Shown here one piece after another: positions 24,201 through 31,561 of a stretch of DNA of 41,575 nucleotides. The DNA is from Verrucomicrobiota bacterium (GTDB taxonomy: Bacteria; Verrucomicrobiota; Verrucomicrobiia; Limisphaerales; UBA11320). Numbering within the stretch: the first letter of the stretch is position 1; the number at the start of each line of letters is the position of its first letter. Under the pieces are notes generated by a model. That model searched no databases, was not told where the DNA came from, and saw nothing but the letters and a program-made list of their open reading frames with translations. A program made the position numbers and the translations under genes. Location of the stretch: assembly GCA_016199985.1 (NCBI GenBank), contig JACQFQ010000012.1:1-41575 (forward strand), written 5' to 3'.

Positions 24201-24959
24201 ATGAGCGTGAGCAATCTGCTTGGCGATCGCGTTTCCTCCGCCAGGTGGCGGCATGCGCGGCGGCTGGAGTCCATGGTGTTCCTGAACCGCGGCGGGCGCT
24301 TCGAAGCGCGGGCGCTTCCGGCCGAGGCGCAGTGGGCCCCGGGCTACGGCGTTTCGGTGGCGGACTTCGATGGCGACGGGAACGAGGACCTGTTTCTCGC
24401 GCAGAACCTGTTCGCGCTCCCGGCGGATCAGTGGCGCATGGACGCCGGCCGCGGGCTTCTGCTGCGGGGCGACGGGCATGGCGGCTTCGACGCCATGCCC
24501 GGACAACTGAGCGGCGTCCAGATTTACGGCGAGCAGCGCGGGTGCGCCGCGGCGGACTTCGATCAGGATGGAAGAGTCGACCTCGTCGTGGGCCAGAACG
24601 CCGGCCCCACCCAACTGCTGCGCAACCGCGGCGCGCGTCCGGGAGTCCGCGTCCGGCTGCGCGGCAGTGATCGAAACACGGACGCGGTGGGCGCTCAGCT
24701 TCGAATGCGATACGGCGATCGCCAGGGTCCGATGCGCGAGTCGCACATGGGATCGGGACACTGGTCGCAGGACGGAAGCGTGATGGTCTTCGCCGACAAG
24801 AACGCGCCGACGGAACTGGAGGTCCACTGGCCGCCGCGAGGCGAGGTTGTGAAGTATCCGATGAAGCCGAGCTATCACGACATCACAGTGCGCGTCGACG
24901 GCACGATCGTGGAGAACGAGCGGCCCGCGCCAACCGACGCGCCGGCGGCCTCCCATTAG
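21228..24959 (+). CDS. Double-length CRTAC1-like protein (FG-GAP/VCBS propellers with two ASPIC/UnbV domains)
   Basis: A 1,243-residue exported protein starting at GTG 21228; the start is chosen because it yields a signal peptide (MLKLINSLLPAAFGCVGALV, then SIAA). The protein is two CRTAC1-like units in series. Unit 1: FG-GAP/VCBS calcium-binding repeats (about 85-560) with DVDGDGWCD, DIDGDGDLDL, DLNGDGAPDIY, DLNRDGFDDL and DLDNDGDLDV, then an ASPIC/UnbV domain (PF07593, about 573-645, GIGARLKVSGG and SGDQPIRAF). Unit 2: repeats with DVDGDGWEDLL, DIDQDGDLDL, DFDNDGRMDLV, DFDGDGNEDL and DFDQDGRVDLVV (about 690-1120), then a second ASPIC/UnbV domain (about 1154-1228). Known members are secreted integrin-alpha-like propellers; many bacterial ones are found in environmental heterotrophs without a defined role. 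Adhesion or ligand binding is inferred. It stands alone, divergent from the DUF operon and convergent with the sulfatase gene. Confidence 0.93.
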   Translation: MLKLINSLLPAAFGCVGALVALLPGLSIAATPLKWSSHAGYRSMQVAPPSPKREGFTRLSPESTGVRFTNHLSASAWITNVMLLNGSGVAAGDVDGDGWCDLFFCRLEGRNALYRNLGGERFELVPDAIEGEPADLMASGCAFADIDGDGDLDLIVNSLGQGTFVFMNDGRGHFTKAQELNRGRGGTSLALADIDGDGDLDLYVANYRTWTFRDRPSSRVTVGNSGGHPGVTHFEGRPVSDPDLVGRFQMTPDGGLEENGDEDLLALNDGKGHFTPVSFTDGRFLDEAGVALKTPPYDWGMSVMMRDLNGDGAPDIYVCNDFASPDRIWINDGKGNFRAMPTLAIRSSSRFSMGMDVGDLNRDGFDDLFVVDMLSPHHGKRHVQIGNLKGEPHLPGDFLNRRQYSRNTLLLNRGDGTYAEIGNMARVSATEWTWGVVLLDVDLDGYEDILGTTGNEIDSMNIDVTNEQQAKRSHGKMTPREVLELRTLYSRLEAPKIALRNRGDLTFENAGARWGFDSIGVAHGICLADLDNDGDLDVVVNSLNGPAEIYRNECAAPRVQVRLMGRPGNTQGIGARLKVSGGPMAQTQEVIAGGRYLSGDQPIRAFAANTNQRPMTVEVIWRDGTRGEVSGIPPNQIVEISQQAATPSSRSTNVAAAPPLFENMSALLRHTHHKEAFDDFERQPLLPYRLSQLGPGVCWHDVDGDGWEDLLIGGGKGGAIAVFKNQAGKAFELRREMPFGRKLGRDQTTILASGTTIFAGSSNYEDGSTNGGGMRLYSTDQKVTGETLPGLAFSVGPMAMADIDQDGDLDLFIGGRVIPGRYPEAAPSHFYRNDGGRFFFRRSFESLGLVTAALFTDLDGDGRPELVVACEWGSLRVFKLTYFDAREITSELGLDEITGRWSGLAAGDFDNDGRMDLVVSNWGLNGSPQAFAKDGLRIVSGDFSRNGNCDLLEAYQDRETSAVVPSRLYSVVENALPFLKEKVPTFEAYARMSVSNLLGDRVSSARWRHARRLESMVFLNRGGRFEARALPAEAQWAPGYGVSVADFDGDGNEDLFLAQNLFALPADQWRMDAGRGLLLRGDGHGGFDAMPGQLSGVQIYGEQRGCAAADFDQDGRVDLVVGQNAGPTQLLRNRGARPGVRVRLRGSDRNTDAVGAQLRMRYGDRQGPMRESHMGSGHWSQDGSVMVFADKNAPTELEVHWPPRGEVVKYPMKPSYHDITVRVDGTIVENERPAPTDAPAASH

Positions 24960-25052
24960 CGCGCGCCGCAAAGCGTGAATGGCTCGCCTTTGACGCGAAG
25001 AGGACAGGATGTCGAGACTCGCGCTGGCGCGCTTTCGCCACGGGCCTCCCCG

Positions 25053-26546
25053 CTATCGATCCGCGCCCGCGGCGGCGGGCGGAGAGGGAGGCTTCGGCTT
25101 TAATGGCCAGTCGGGGTCGTCTGTTCGCGCGGACTTCAGGATGGCTTCCACTTTTTCCACAACGTCGGGGCGCGCCGCGGCGACGTTGTTCGTTTCTCCG
25201 ATGTCCGATTTCAAATTGTACAGCTCAAGCTTGCCGCCCGCTTCGTTGCGAATCCCTTTCCAATCTCCGACGCGCGCCGCCTGCTTGCTCCCCCCTTCGT
25301 GAAACTCCCAGTACAGATGGGCGTGGCGGTTGGTCGTGGCGAGCCCCAGGAGATCGCGGTACATGGAGAGGCCATCGATGCCTTCGGGCCTCGGCAAGAG
25401 CGCGCAGTCGGTGAGAGTGGGGAGCAGGTCCCAGAACGCCCAAAGCTCCTCGCTCACTCGTCCCGCCGGGATGCGTCCCGGCCATCGCGCGATGAGCGGC
25501 ACGCGAATGCCGCCCTCATACATGTCCCGCTTGATCCCGCGCAGAGGCCCGGAGCTCTTGTGAAACTCGGCCTTTACGCCGCCTTCGGAGTGCGGCCCAT
25601 TGTCGCTGGTGAACAAGACGAGCGTGTTGGTTTCCATCTTGTAGGCGCGCAGGATATCCAGGACACGGCCGACGTCTCGATCCATTCGCGTGATCATCGC
25701 GGCCTTGTTCTTCTCGGGAGCGGGCCAGGGCTCGGACGAGTAAGGCGCGTCGGATGGAATCTCCATCCCGTTCCCGGTCGCGCGACCGAGCTCGTTGTTC
25801 GCGTGCGGAAGGGTCCACGCGAGATAGAGAAAGAACGGCCTGAACTGAGCGGTGCGAAGATAGTTGGTGGTCATCTGCATGAAAAGGTCCTGAGCGTACA
25901 GGCCCTTCCTGCCGTTCTCGTTTTGAGGGAGAGCCCAGGGCTCGCCATTGCGGAAGAGATTGGAGGGGTAGTAGTCGTGGGCATGGACCTGATCCAGATA
26001 GCCGCGCCACTCCTCAAACCCTTGGCGGTTCGGTTCGCCGCTTGAGCCGGCCTGCCCGAGTCCCCATTTTCCGAAGAGCGCGGTCTGATACCGGCCTTTC
26101 TGAAGCAGGCTGGCGAGGAGTCCTTCGCCCGGGAGCAAGGGCCGCTGGTCGTTGCCACGGATACGCTGATGTCCGGTGTGCCGGCCGGTCATCAGGACGG
26201 CCCGCGAAGGAGCGCAAACCGTGCTGCCGGCGTAGAACTGAGTGAAGCGCGCCCCTTCGCGCGCCAGTCGATCCAGGTTGGGCGTCCGGATGCGCTGCTG
26301 GCCGTAGCATCCGAGATCCCCATAGCCCAGATCGTCGGCGACGATGAGCAGGATGTTCGGCTGCCTGCGAGCCATCGCCGCTTCCACCAGCGCACGGGCG
26401 TCGTTGGCCGCGCCTTGCGCGAACGCGGGGCCGGTCAGAGCCAGGGCGAGGATCAACGCCCAGCCCCTGGTCCAGGGCGTATGGAATGGCCGCGGAGCGG
26501 AGCTCGAGCCCTTGAGGGAGGATGTTGTCGTGAGGGGCATGATCAT
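25053..26546 (-). CDS. Exported sulfatase (arylsulfatase A family)
   Basis: A 497-residue protein. Two ATGs, 26546 and 26540, are both possible; neither has a strong ribosome site. A signal segment at about 28-44 (GWALILALALTGPAFAQ) indicates export. Catalytic features visible: metal-binding Asp71-Asp72 in DDLGYGDLGCYG; CAPSR at 111-115, where Cys111 would be converted to formylglycine by a sulfatase-maturing enzyme; GKWGLGQ with Lys160; LPHANNE with His248; FTSDNGPHSEGG with Asp315-Asn316. It would hydrolyse sulfate esters, probably from sulfated polysaccharides, in the periplasm or outside. The substrate subfamily cannot be read from sequence. The gene follows the SMP-30-like gene with a 21-base gap on the same strand, so the two are probably co-transcribed. 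No maturation enzyme gene is in this window. Confidence 0.95.
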   Translation of the reverse strand: MIMPLTTTSSLKGSSSAPRPFHTPWTRGWALILALALTGPAFAQGAANDARALVEAAMARRQPNILLIVADDLGYGDLGCYGQQRIRTPNLDRLAREGARFTQFYAGSTVCAPSRAVLMTGRHTGHQRIRGNDQRPLLPGEGLLASLLQKGRYQTALFGKWGLGQAGSSGEPNRQGFEEWRGYLDQVHAHDYYPSNLFRNGEPWALPQNENGRKGLYAQDLFMQMTTNYLRTAQFRPFFLYLAWTLPHANNELGRATGNGMEIPSDAPYSSEPWPAPEKNKAAMITRMDRDVGRVLDILRAYKMETNTLVLFTSDNGPHSEGGVKAEFHKSSGPLRGIKRDMYEGGIRVPLIARWPGRIPAGRVSEELWAFWDLLPTLTDCALLPRPEGIDGLSMYRDLLGLATTNRHAHLYWEFHEGGSKQAARVGDWKGIRNEAGGKLELYNLKSDIGETNNVAAARPDVVEKVEAILKSARTDDPDWPLKPKPPSPPAAAGADR

Positions 26547-26567
26547 TCAGGAGAGGGGTCGCGTTTC

Positions 26568-27569
26568 TCAATGTCGGGGCTGTCGAACGAAGAGCGCGCC
26601 TCGCACTCGCGCGCGAATTTTGTAGAGTCGTTGATCGCAGGCGAGGTAGAGGCTCCTGCCATCGCGATCGCCGAAGGTCACGTTTGAGCAGAACCGCGGC
26701 GCCGGAATCAATCCGAGCGCTTTGCCGCCGGGATCCACCACCCACACGCCTCCGCGGCCAGGGAGGTACAGGTTGCCAAGCTCATCGATGGTCATGCCAT
26801 CGGTGTCGGATCGGTTTTCAACGGGCGGGTCGAAAAAAATCTTCCCTGGCCCCGTGATGCCGTTGGGCATGACCGGGAACGAGCGCCAAAGCTTCTCGTG
26901 GCTGTCGCCCACGTAGAGGGTCCTTCCGTCGTTCGAAAGCCTCAAGCCCTTGGGCAGCGTCATGTCGCTGATCAGCTTCACAAGCTCCCCGCTCCTGCGT
27001 AGGAGGTAGACGCCGCTTTTCGTTCGGTTCGCGAAATCGGGGTCCGTGAAGTAGATGTTGCCGCGGAGGCCCTCAACGAGGTCGTTGGGTTGATTGAGCC
27101 GATCGTCATGGAGCAAGGTTTCGACGCGTCGAGGCTGGAATTCACCCAGCGTGTACCGCAATACGCGATGTCCGAAAGCCTGGGCGCCGAGCAATCTGCC
27201 GTCGCGGGACAGGAGAATGCCGTTCACTCCCTCGGTCCGATCGGCCCAGACCACAGCGCGTCCCGGCGCCTCCAACCTGAGGATGCAAGTGTCCTCCTTG
27301 CTCTTTCCGGAAACGGTGAAGTAGAGCTTCTGCGCGGCCGGATCCCAGGCAAGTCCACCAAAGGATCGTGGATCGGCGTACATTTCCTCGAGCCGCGCTC
27401 CCGGAACGATCGTGGGAGGCATGTTCGTTTCGATCGCCCGCGCGCTCCCGGTCAGCATGGCGACCAGCGCCCAGAGAACGCGACGAGGGAACCGAGGAAG
27501 CGCGCGGCGCCACGGCTCGCCGTTGGCGCGAGGCCGGGTTTTCGTGGATCGCGTTCTTAGCGGGCGCAT
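26568..27569 (-). CDS. Exported SMP-30/gluconolactonase family protein
   Basis: A 333-residue protein from ATG 27569, with AGGA 9-10 bases upstream. An N-terminal basic stretch and hydrophobic segment (VLWALVAMLTGSARA, 31-45) suggest export. The six-bladed propeller of the SMP-30/gluconolactonase/LRE family follows: FGGLAWDPAAQKLYFT (70-85), GVNGILLSRDGRLLGA (114-129), RLNQPNDLVEGLRGNIYFTD (158-176), LPKGLRLSNDGRTLYVGDS (205-223), DTDGMTIDELGNLYL and FCSNVTFGDRDGRSLYLACD. Asn162 in PND and Asp222 in the YVGDS block match the usual metal-ligand positions. Family members hydrolyse sugar lactones such as gluconolactone. Pairing with a sulfatase suggests sugar breakdown, but the lactone is not identifiable, and some family members are not lactonases. 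It is the first gene of a two-gene unit with the sulfatase. Confidence 0.92.
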   Translation of the reverse strand: MRPLRTRSTKTRPRANGEPWRRALPRFPRRVLWALVAMLTGSARAIETNMPPTIVPGARLEEMYADPRSFGGLAWDPAAQKLYFTVSGKSKEDTCILRLEAPGRAVVWADRTEGVNGILLSRDGRLLGAQAFGHRVLRYTLGEFQPRRVETLLHDDRLNQPNDLVEGLRGNIYFTDPDFANRTKSGVYLLRRSGELVKLISDMTLPKGLRLSNDGRTLYVGDSHEKLWRSFPVMPNGITGPGKIFFDPPVENRSDTDGMTIDELGNLYLPGRGGVWVVDPGGKALGLIPAPRFCSNVTFGDRDGRSLYLACDQRLYKIRARVRGALFVRQPRH

Positions 27570-27776
27570 CGCGGGGATCCTATGGATGGGAAGCGCGAGG
27601 GTGAAGAGTGAAAATGTCGGAGGAGCGCTCGATCATTGCTCGCGTTGGGCCGCGAGAGGTCGACGGGAGGGCTGAAACGCGCGGCTTCGCCTTCTTATGC
27701 GTCTCGTTTCGATGAAGGGAAGGCATTGATGAGGAAACCGTGGGTTGAGATTTTCCTCCAAAACCGTTTTCTTCCG

Positions 27777-27804
27777 TTGAATTCTCCCCGTGCGTTTCTA
27801 ATAT
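27777..27804 (+). promoter_or_regulatory. Sigma-70-like promoter of speA
   Basis: TTGAAT (27777-27782) and TAATAT (27799-27804) are separated by 16 bases. Transcription would start near 27811, about 18 bases before the ATG at 27829. No Shine-Dalgarno sequence is visible in that short leader. The gap from 27570 to 27776 holds nothing else recognisable. Confidence 0.55.
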
Positions 27805-27828
27805 GCGGCCCGAGTTTCTATACGCGAC

Positions 27829-29769
27829 ATGAATCACAGCGCCGTTGCCGCTCCGGCTTGGACGATCGAGGATGCCCGCCATCTGTACAACATCAGGCGC
27901 TGGGGCGCGAGCTACTTTGACATCAATGCCGCGGGGCATGTGGTGGCGACTCCCGTGCAGGGAACGGGCGCCGCGGTCGAGTTGACCGACATCATCGAGG
28001 AGGCGAGAGCCCGCGGGCTGCGCTTTCCTCTGCTGATCCGATTTCAGGACATCCTCCGGCATCGGGTCGAGAGCATCAACCTCGCCTTCCGCGCCGCGAT
28101 CAAGGAGTTCAACTTCCAGGGGAGGTATCGCGGAGTGTTCCCGATCAAGGTGAACCAGCTCCGGGAGGTCGTGGAGGAGATTCTAGACGCGGGGAAGCCG
28201 TTCCAGTTCGGTCTTGAGGTCGGAAGCAAGCCCGAGCTTTACGCCGGTCTCGCCCTGCAGAATCAACCCGACGGGATGATCATCTGCAACGGCTACAAGG
28301 ACGCGCAGTTCATCCGGATGGCGCTTCTCGGAATCAAGCTCGGCCGCCGCGTGATCATGGTGGTGGAGAAGTTGGAGGAGCTGCGGCACATCGTGACCCT
28401 CTCCAAGCAGTTCGGCGTCGAGCCCCTGATCGGAATCCGCGCGCGCCTGATGAGCAAGGGCGCCGGCAAATGGGCCGAGAGCGGCGGCGAGAACGCCAAG
28501 TTCGGGCTGAGCACCGCGGAGCTCCTCGACGCGACCGCGCTCCTCGAGTCCGAAGGGCTCGGCCACTGCTTCAAGCTCCTGCACTTCCATATCGGCTCGC
28601 AGGTTCCCGACATCCTCACCGTCAAGAAGGCCGTCCAGGAATGCTCACGGCTCTACGCGAAGCTGCGTAAGATGGGCTTCGCGATCGAGTTCATCGACGT
28701 GGGGGGCGGGCTCGGCGTCGATTACGACGGCAGCCGGTCGGCATTCGACAGCTCCACCAACTACACGCTCCAGGAGTACGCGAACGACATCGTCTATTAC
28801 ATCGCCGACGTCTGCAATGTGGAGAATGTCCCGCATCCCGACATCGTGAGCGAGAGCGGGCGCGCGATCGTCGCCCACCACAGCGTGCTGGTCGTCGAGG
28901 TGTTCGGCTCCATTGAGAAGAACCGCCCCAGCACCGCGCTGACCTATGGCGAGGACGAGCACGCGCTGGTTCGCGAGCTCCTGGATATCCGGAAAAACCT
29001 CGCCAAGCTGAACAAGCTCGAGGCCTACCATGACGCCCTGGAGCACAAGGAGGACGCCCATCAGATGTTCACCCTGGGACTGCTGAGCTTGCCCGACAAG
29101 GCGAAGATCGAGTCGCTCTTCTGGGAGGTGGGCCGCGAGGTCGTCGACGGATTTCGCGGGCAATCCTACATCCCCGAGGAGATCCGCAAGCTGGAGGATC
29201 TGCTGGGCGATCAGTATCTCTGCAACTTCTCTGTTTTCCAATCGCTCCTCGACCACTGGGCCCTGGGACAGCTGTTCCCGATCATGCCGATCAGCCGACT
29301 GGACGAGCGACCGACCCGCGAGGCGACGCTGGTGGACATCACTTGCGATTCGGACGGCCAGATCAACAAGTTCATCGATTTGCGCGACGTGAGGGACACC
29401 TTGCCGCTGCACGAGCTCCGCAAGAACGCCAACGGGCAGGAGCCCTACCATCTGGGCTTCTTCCTGATGGGCGCCTACCAGGACATCATGGGCGATCTGC
29501 ACAATCTCTTCGGCCGCGTGAATGAAGTGCATGTCTTCCTCGATCCGGATGAGCCCGCGGGCTACTACATTGAGGAGATCATTGAGGGTTCAACGGTGGT
29601 GCAGGCCCTCTCTGCCGTGCAATACGACGAGAACGAGCTGAAGCGGCAGATGAAGGCCCAGATCGACGAGGCCATCAAGTCCGACCGAATGAAGCCCTCG
29701 GAGGGGATGCGCCTTCTGGACGACTACGAGAAGGGGCTCCGGGAGTACACCTACCTGGGAATCAATTGA
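27829..29769 (+). CDS. speA: Biosynthetic arginine decarboxylase
   Basis: A 646-residue protein, full length for the SpeA family (about 630-660). It converts arginine to agmatine and CO2 using pyridoxal phosphate, the first step of the agmatine route to putrescine and polyamines. The N-terminus WTIEDARHLYNIRRWGASYF is characteristic. The PLP lysine is Lys107 in YRGVFPIKVNQ. The alanine-racemase-like barrel follows with GLEVGSKPEL, HFHIGSQ, FIDVGGGLGVDYDGS and VSESGRA; the C-terminal domain carries the catalytic-cysteine motif ITCDSDG (Cys506). No obvious inactivation. The ATG at 27829 is chosen because the family N-terminus begins there and a good promoter sits immediately upstream. A TTGA overlap joins it to the next membrane protein gene. 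No agmatine-processing gene is seen nearby. Confidence 0.97.
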   Translation: MNHSAVAAPAWTIEDARHLYNIRRWGASYFDINAAGHVVATPVQGTGAAVELTDIIEEARARGLRFPLLIRFQDILRHRVESINLAFRAAIKEFNFQGRYRGVFPIKVNQLREVVEEILDAGKPFQFGLEVGSKPELYAGLALQNQPDGMIICNGYKDAQFIRMALLGIKLGRRVIMVVEKLEELRHIVTLSKQFGVEPLIGIRARLMSKGAGKWAESGGENAKFGLSTAELLDATALLESEGLGHCFKLLHFHIGSQVPDILTVKKAVQECSRLYAKLRKMGFAIEFIDVGGGLGVDYDGSRSAFDSSTNYTLQEYANDIVYYIADVCNVENVPHPDIVSESGRAIVAHHSVLVVEVFGSIEKNRPSTALTYGEDEHALVRELLDIRKNLAKLNKLEAYHDALEHKEDAHQMFTLGLLSLPDKAKIESLFWEVGREVVDGFRGQSYIPEEIRKLEDLLGDQYLCNFSVFQSLLDHWALGQLFPIMPISRLDERPTREATLVDITCDSDGQINKFIDLRDVRDTLPLHELRKNANGQEPYHLGFFLMGAYQDIMGDLHNLFGRVNEVHVFLDPDEPAGYYIEEIIEGSTVVQALSAVQYDENELKRQMKAQIDEAIKSDRMKPSEGMRLLDDYEKGLREYTYLGIN

Positions 29770-30560
29770 CCGGTGAATCCGTGGCCTCCAGAGGGAGCAG
29801 CGAGCCTGCCCTCCCGCTCGCCAGGCGCGTCGCGCTCGGCGGTTCGCTCCCGATGACCGCGGCCGGGGACAGTCGGGCGGACACGGGCCACGAGCCGGGG
29901 AAGGATCCCTTGCTGCCCGCTTTGGGGAAACTGGTTCGCGGGTTGAGCTGCCTTTTCTGGGGAGTGCCGATCCTTCTGGTGGCGTCCGTGCAGACCGCCA
30001 AGGCGGAGCCCGCCCGCAACCTTCACCTCTGGTCGACTGTCGGAGCGTTCGCTCTCGTGGCCTATGGCGTCCACCTGCTGGGCGCGTTTCAGCCCCAAGA
30101 GCGGATCTGGCAGCGCGCGGTCGACCGGGCGAGGCTTGTGTCCCTTCTCAACCTCGGATTCTCGCCATTCCTCTACTACTGGAGCCGCGTTCCATCGAAC
30201 GGGATGTTCCAGAGCATGCTGGATCTTCTGGTGGTCTGCTTCCTTTCTTTTCTCATCGAGATGAACCCTCTGATGGAGCGGTTGGTGGCGATGCTTCCGG
30301 ACGCGGCGCTGCGCGATGAAACGAAGCTGTTCGCGAGGATTGGGCGGGCGATCCTCGCCCCGATCTGGGGAGGCGCTGTGTTTTATCTGGTGATGACGCG
30401 CTTCAATCTTGTGTTTCCATTCCTCGCGCCGTGGTTCGCGTTCTTGAGCGAAGGCGGACTCTGGATCGCTCTCTTCCTGGCGCTCCTTCCCATCGCGCTC
30501 ACCATGTCGTTGCTTTGGAAAATAAAGGAGCTCGTCTTCCAGAGCGTCTTTTGCCGCTAG
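29766..30560 (+). CDS. Integral membrane protein of unknown function, coupled to speA
   Basis: A 264-residue protein with no family I recognise. The start is uncertain: TTG at 29766 overlaps the speA stop (TTGA) and has GGGA at a good distance; GTG 29781 or ATG 29853 would remove a polar Ser/Pro/Arg-rich N-terminus of up to 29 residues. Membrane segments are visible at about 59-77 (SCLFWGVPILLVASV), 88-108 (STVGAFALVAYGVHLLGAF), 124-140 (LVSLLNLGFSPFLYYW), 148-163 (MLDLLVVCFLSFLIEM), 196-222 (ILAPIWGGAVFYLVMTRFNL) and 228-254 (WIALFLALLPIALTMSLLW), giving about six helices and charged loops. No transporter or enzyme motif was found. Overlap with speA suggests co-transcription, but that alone does not make it a polyamine protein. 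A strong hairpin with a T-run ends the unit at 30708-30730. Confidence 0.8.
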   Translation: MTGESVASRGSSEPALPLARRVALGGSLPMTAAGDSRADTGHEPGKDPLLPALGKLVRGLSCLFWGVPILLVASVQTAKAEPARNLHLWSTVGAFALVAYGVHLLGAFQPQERIWQRAVDRARLVSLLNLGFSPFLYYWSRVPSNGMFQSMLDLLVVCFLSFLIEMNPLMERLVAMLPDAALRDETKLFARIGRAILAPIWGGAVFYLVMTRFNLVFPFLAPWFAFLSEGGLWIALFLALLPIALTMSLLWKIKELVFQSVFCR

Positions 30561-30707
30561 CGGGCCGCGTCGGAGTCTTCCCCGGCAGGGGCGTGGAGAC
30601 GCCGGGCATCTCGCGACGCGGATCGAGAAGCTTGGGTCTTGTGTTGAGAACAAACTTCTCCAATCTGCGCGGCGTTGGGGCCGCGTAGAGAGTGAGAGCG
30701 ACCCTGA

Positions 30708-30730
30708 CGGCGCCGGAGCGCCGGCTTTTT
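30708..30730 (+). terminator. Rho-independent terminator
   Basis: CGGCGC (30708-30713), loop CGGA, GCGCCG (30718-30723), then GC and five T (30726-30730): a perfect 6-bp GC stem with T-run. It lies 148 bases after the membrane protein gene and only 17 bases before the ATG of the DUF4304-like gene, so it may instead act as an attenuator in that gene's leader. Confidence 0.6.
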
Positions 30731-30747
30731 GTCCGGGCGCTTTCAAC

Positions 30748-31272
30748 ATGTCTCGCAAATCTCCATTTCGAAACGCTGTCGAGAAGATCGCCGTTCCCTG
30801 GGCGACTCAGCACGGGTTTGCGCGCGCGTCAGCCTACGTTTTTACTCGGCCCTCCGGCATTCCGGATGTCCTTGAGGTCATTGAGCTGCAAAAGTCCGTG
30901 AAGCGGCCTTTTCGAACGTTCACCATCAATCTCGGCTTGTTTCATCCTCAATTCACGACAACACCGCCTCCAGCGCCGGACGCTGTCGCGTCCGTGAAGT
31001 GCGCCCGAAGGATTCGCGTCGGATGGGTCATGCCGAAGAGCTTCTGGAGTCGCGTGCTTGTGTGGCTTCGATACGGCAACGGCTGGCATTTCTGGCAGGT
31101 TTTCCCCGGGGACTTCTGGTGGTCTTATCGCGATTCGGAGGCCTCGCTTACCGCCTCCTTAAGCCATGCGCTCTCCCAAGTGGAGCGTTACGGCTTGCCG
31201 TGGTTTGGTCAGTTTTCTTCGCTGCGCTCCACCGATGAGCTTTTCGACCGGTCTCCGTTTGCGGCTCATTAG
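30748..31272 (+). CDS. DUF4304-like protein
   Basis: A 174-residue protein from ATG 30748, without signal peptide or membrane segment, so probably cytoplasmic. It resembles the DUF4304 family (PF14137): an N-terminal helix FRNAVEKIAVPWATQHGFAR, then the strand pattern VLEVIELQKS and FRTFTINLGLFHPQF, a Trp-rich middle (FWQVFPGDFWWSYRD) and a C-terminal helix. This family is widespread, small and of unknown function; some members are found near toxin or immunity-type genes, but no such neighbour is visible here. Its ATG sits 17 bases behind a rho-independent terminator, so it must have its own promoter in that gap or be read through; I could not identify one. Annotation is by sequence pattern only. 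Confidence 0.75.
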   Translation: MSRKSPFRNAVEKIAVPWATQHGFARASAYVFTRPSGIPDVLEVIELQKSVKRPFRTFTINLGLFHPQFTTTPPPAPDAVASVKCARRIRVGWVMPKSFWSRVLVWLRYGNGWHFWQVFPGDFWWSYRDSEASLTASLSHALSQVERYGLPWFGQFSSLRSTDELFDRSPFAAH

Positions 31273-31561
31273 TCCGTCAGCTTTCCTCACCGTAAACCCC
31301 TATGGCCTTCTTGTCCGGGAGCTCACAGCCAATGCAAATGGCATCACGGCTGGCGGCCCTTCGACCAGCGCAAGCGACGCAACCGCCGGCCCCTTCGGAG
31401 GGATCTGAGACTTCGATCGTTCCTTCCTGAAGCGAAACGCGATTGTCCTTGTCGGTGAGGAAGGGGGCTTGCCTGGGCAAAGCGCGCGCGGGTTCTCAAC
31501 CAACTTGATTCTTGTTCTCGTCCCATCGCTTGGGCTTGATCCTCCTGTGGCCCTGAAACGG
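31273..31561 (+). other. 289-base gap with no convincing gene
   Basis: The gap lies between the DUF4304-like gene and the broken binding-protein gene. On the minus strand a 67-codon frame (31480-31277, TTG start) has two CxxC pairs (CVAC, CIGC) but no ribosome site and an atypical start. No tRNA, strong promoter or terminator was recognised. It must carry the promoter of the transporter cluster, which I cannot locate. Confidence 0.5.

Noticed and set aside
31277..31480. Minus-strand 67-codon frame with two CxxC pairs, which could be a small zinc-binding protein
   Set aside because: It starts with TTG without a ribosome site, matches no family I recognise, and lies where the transporter promoter should be.
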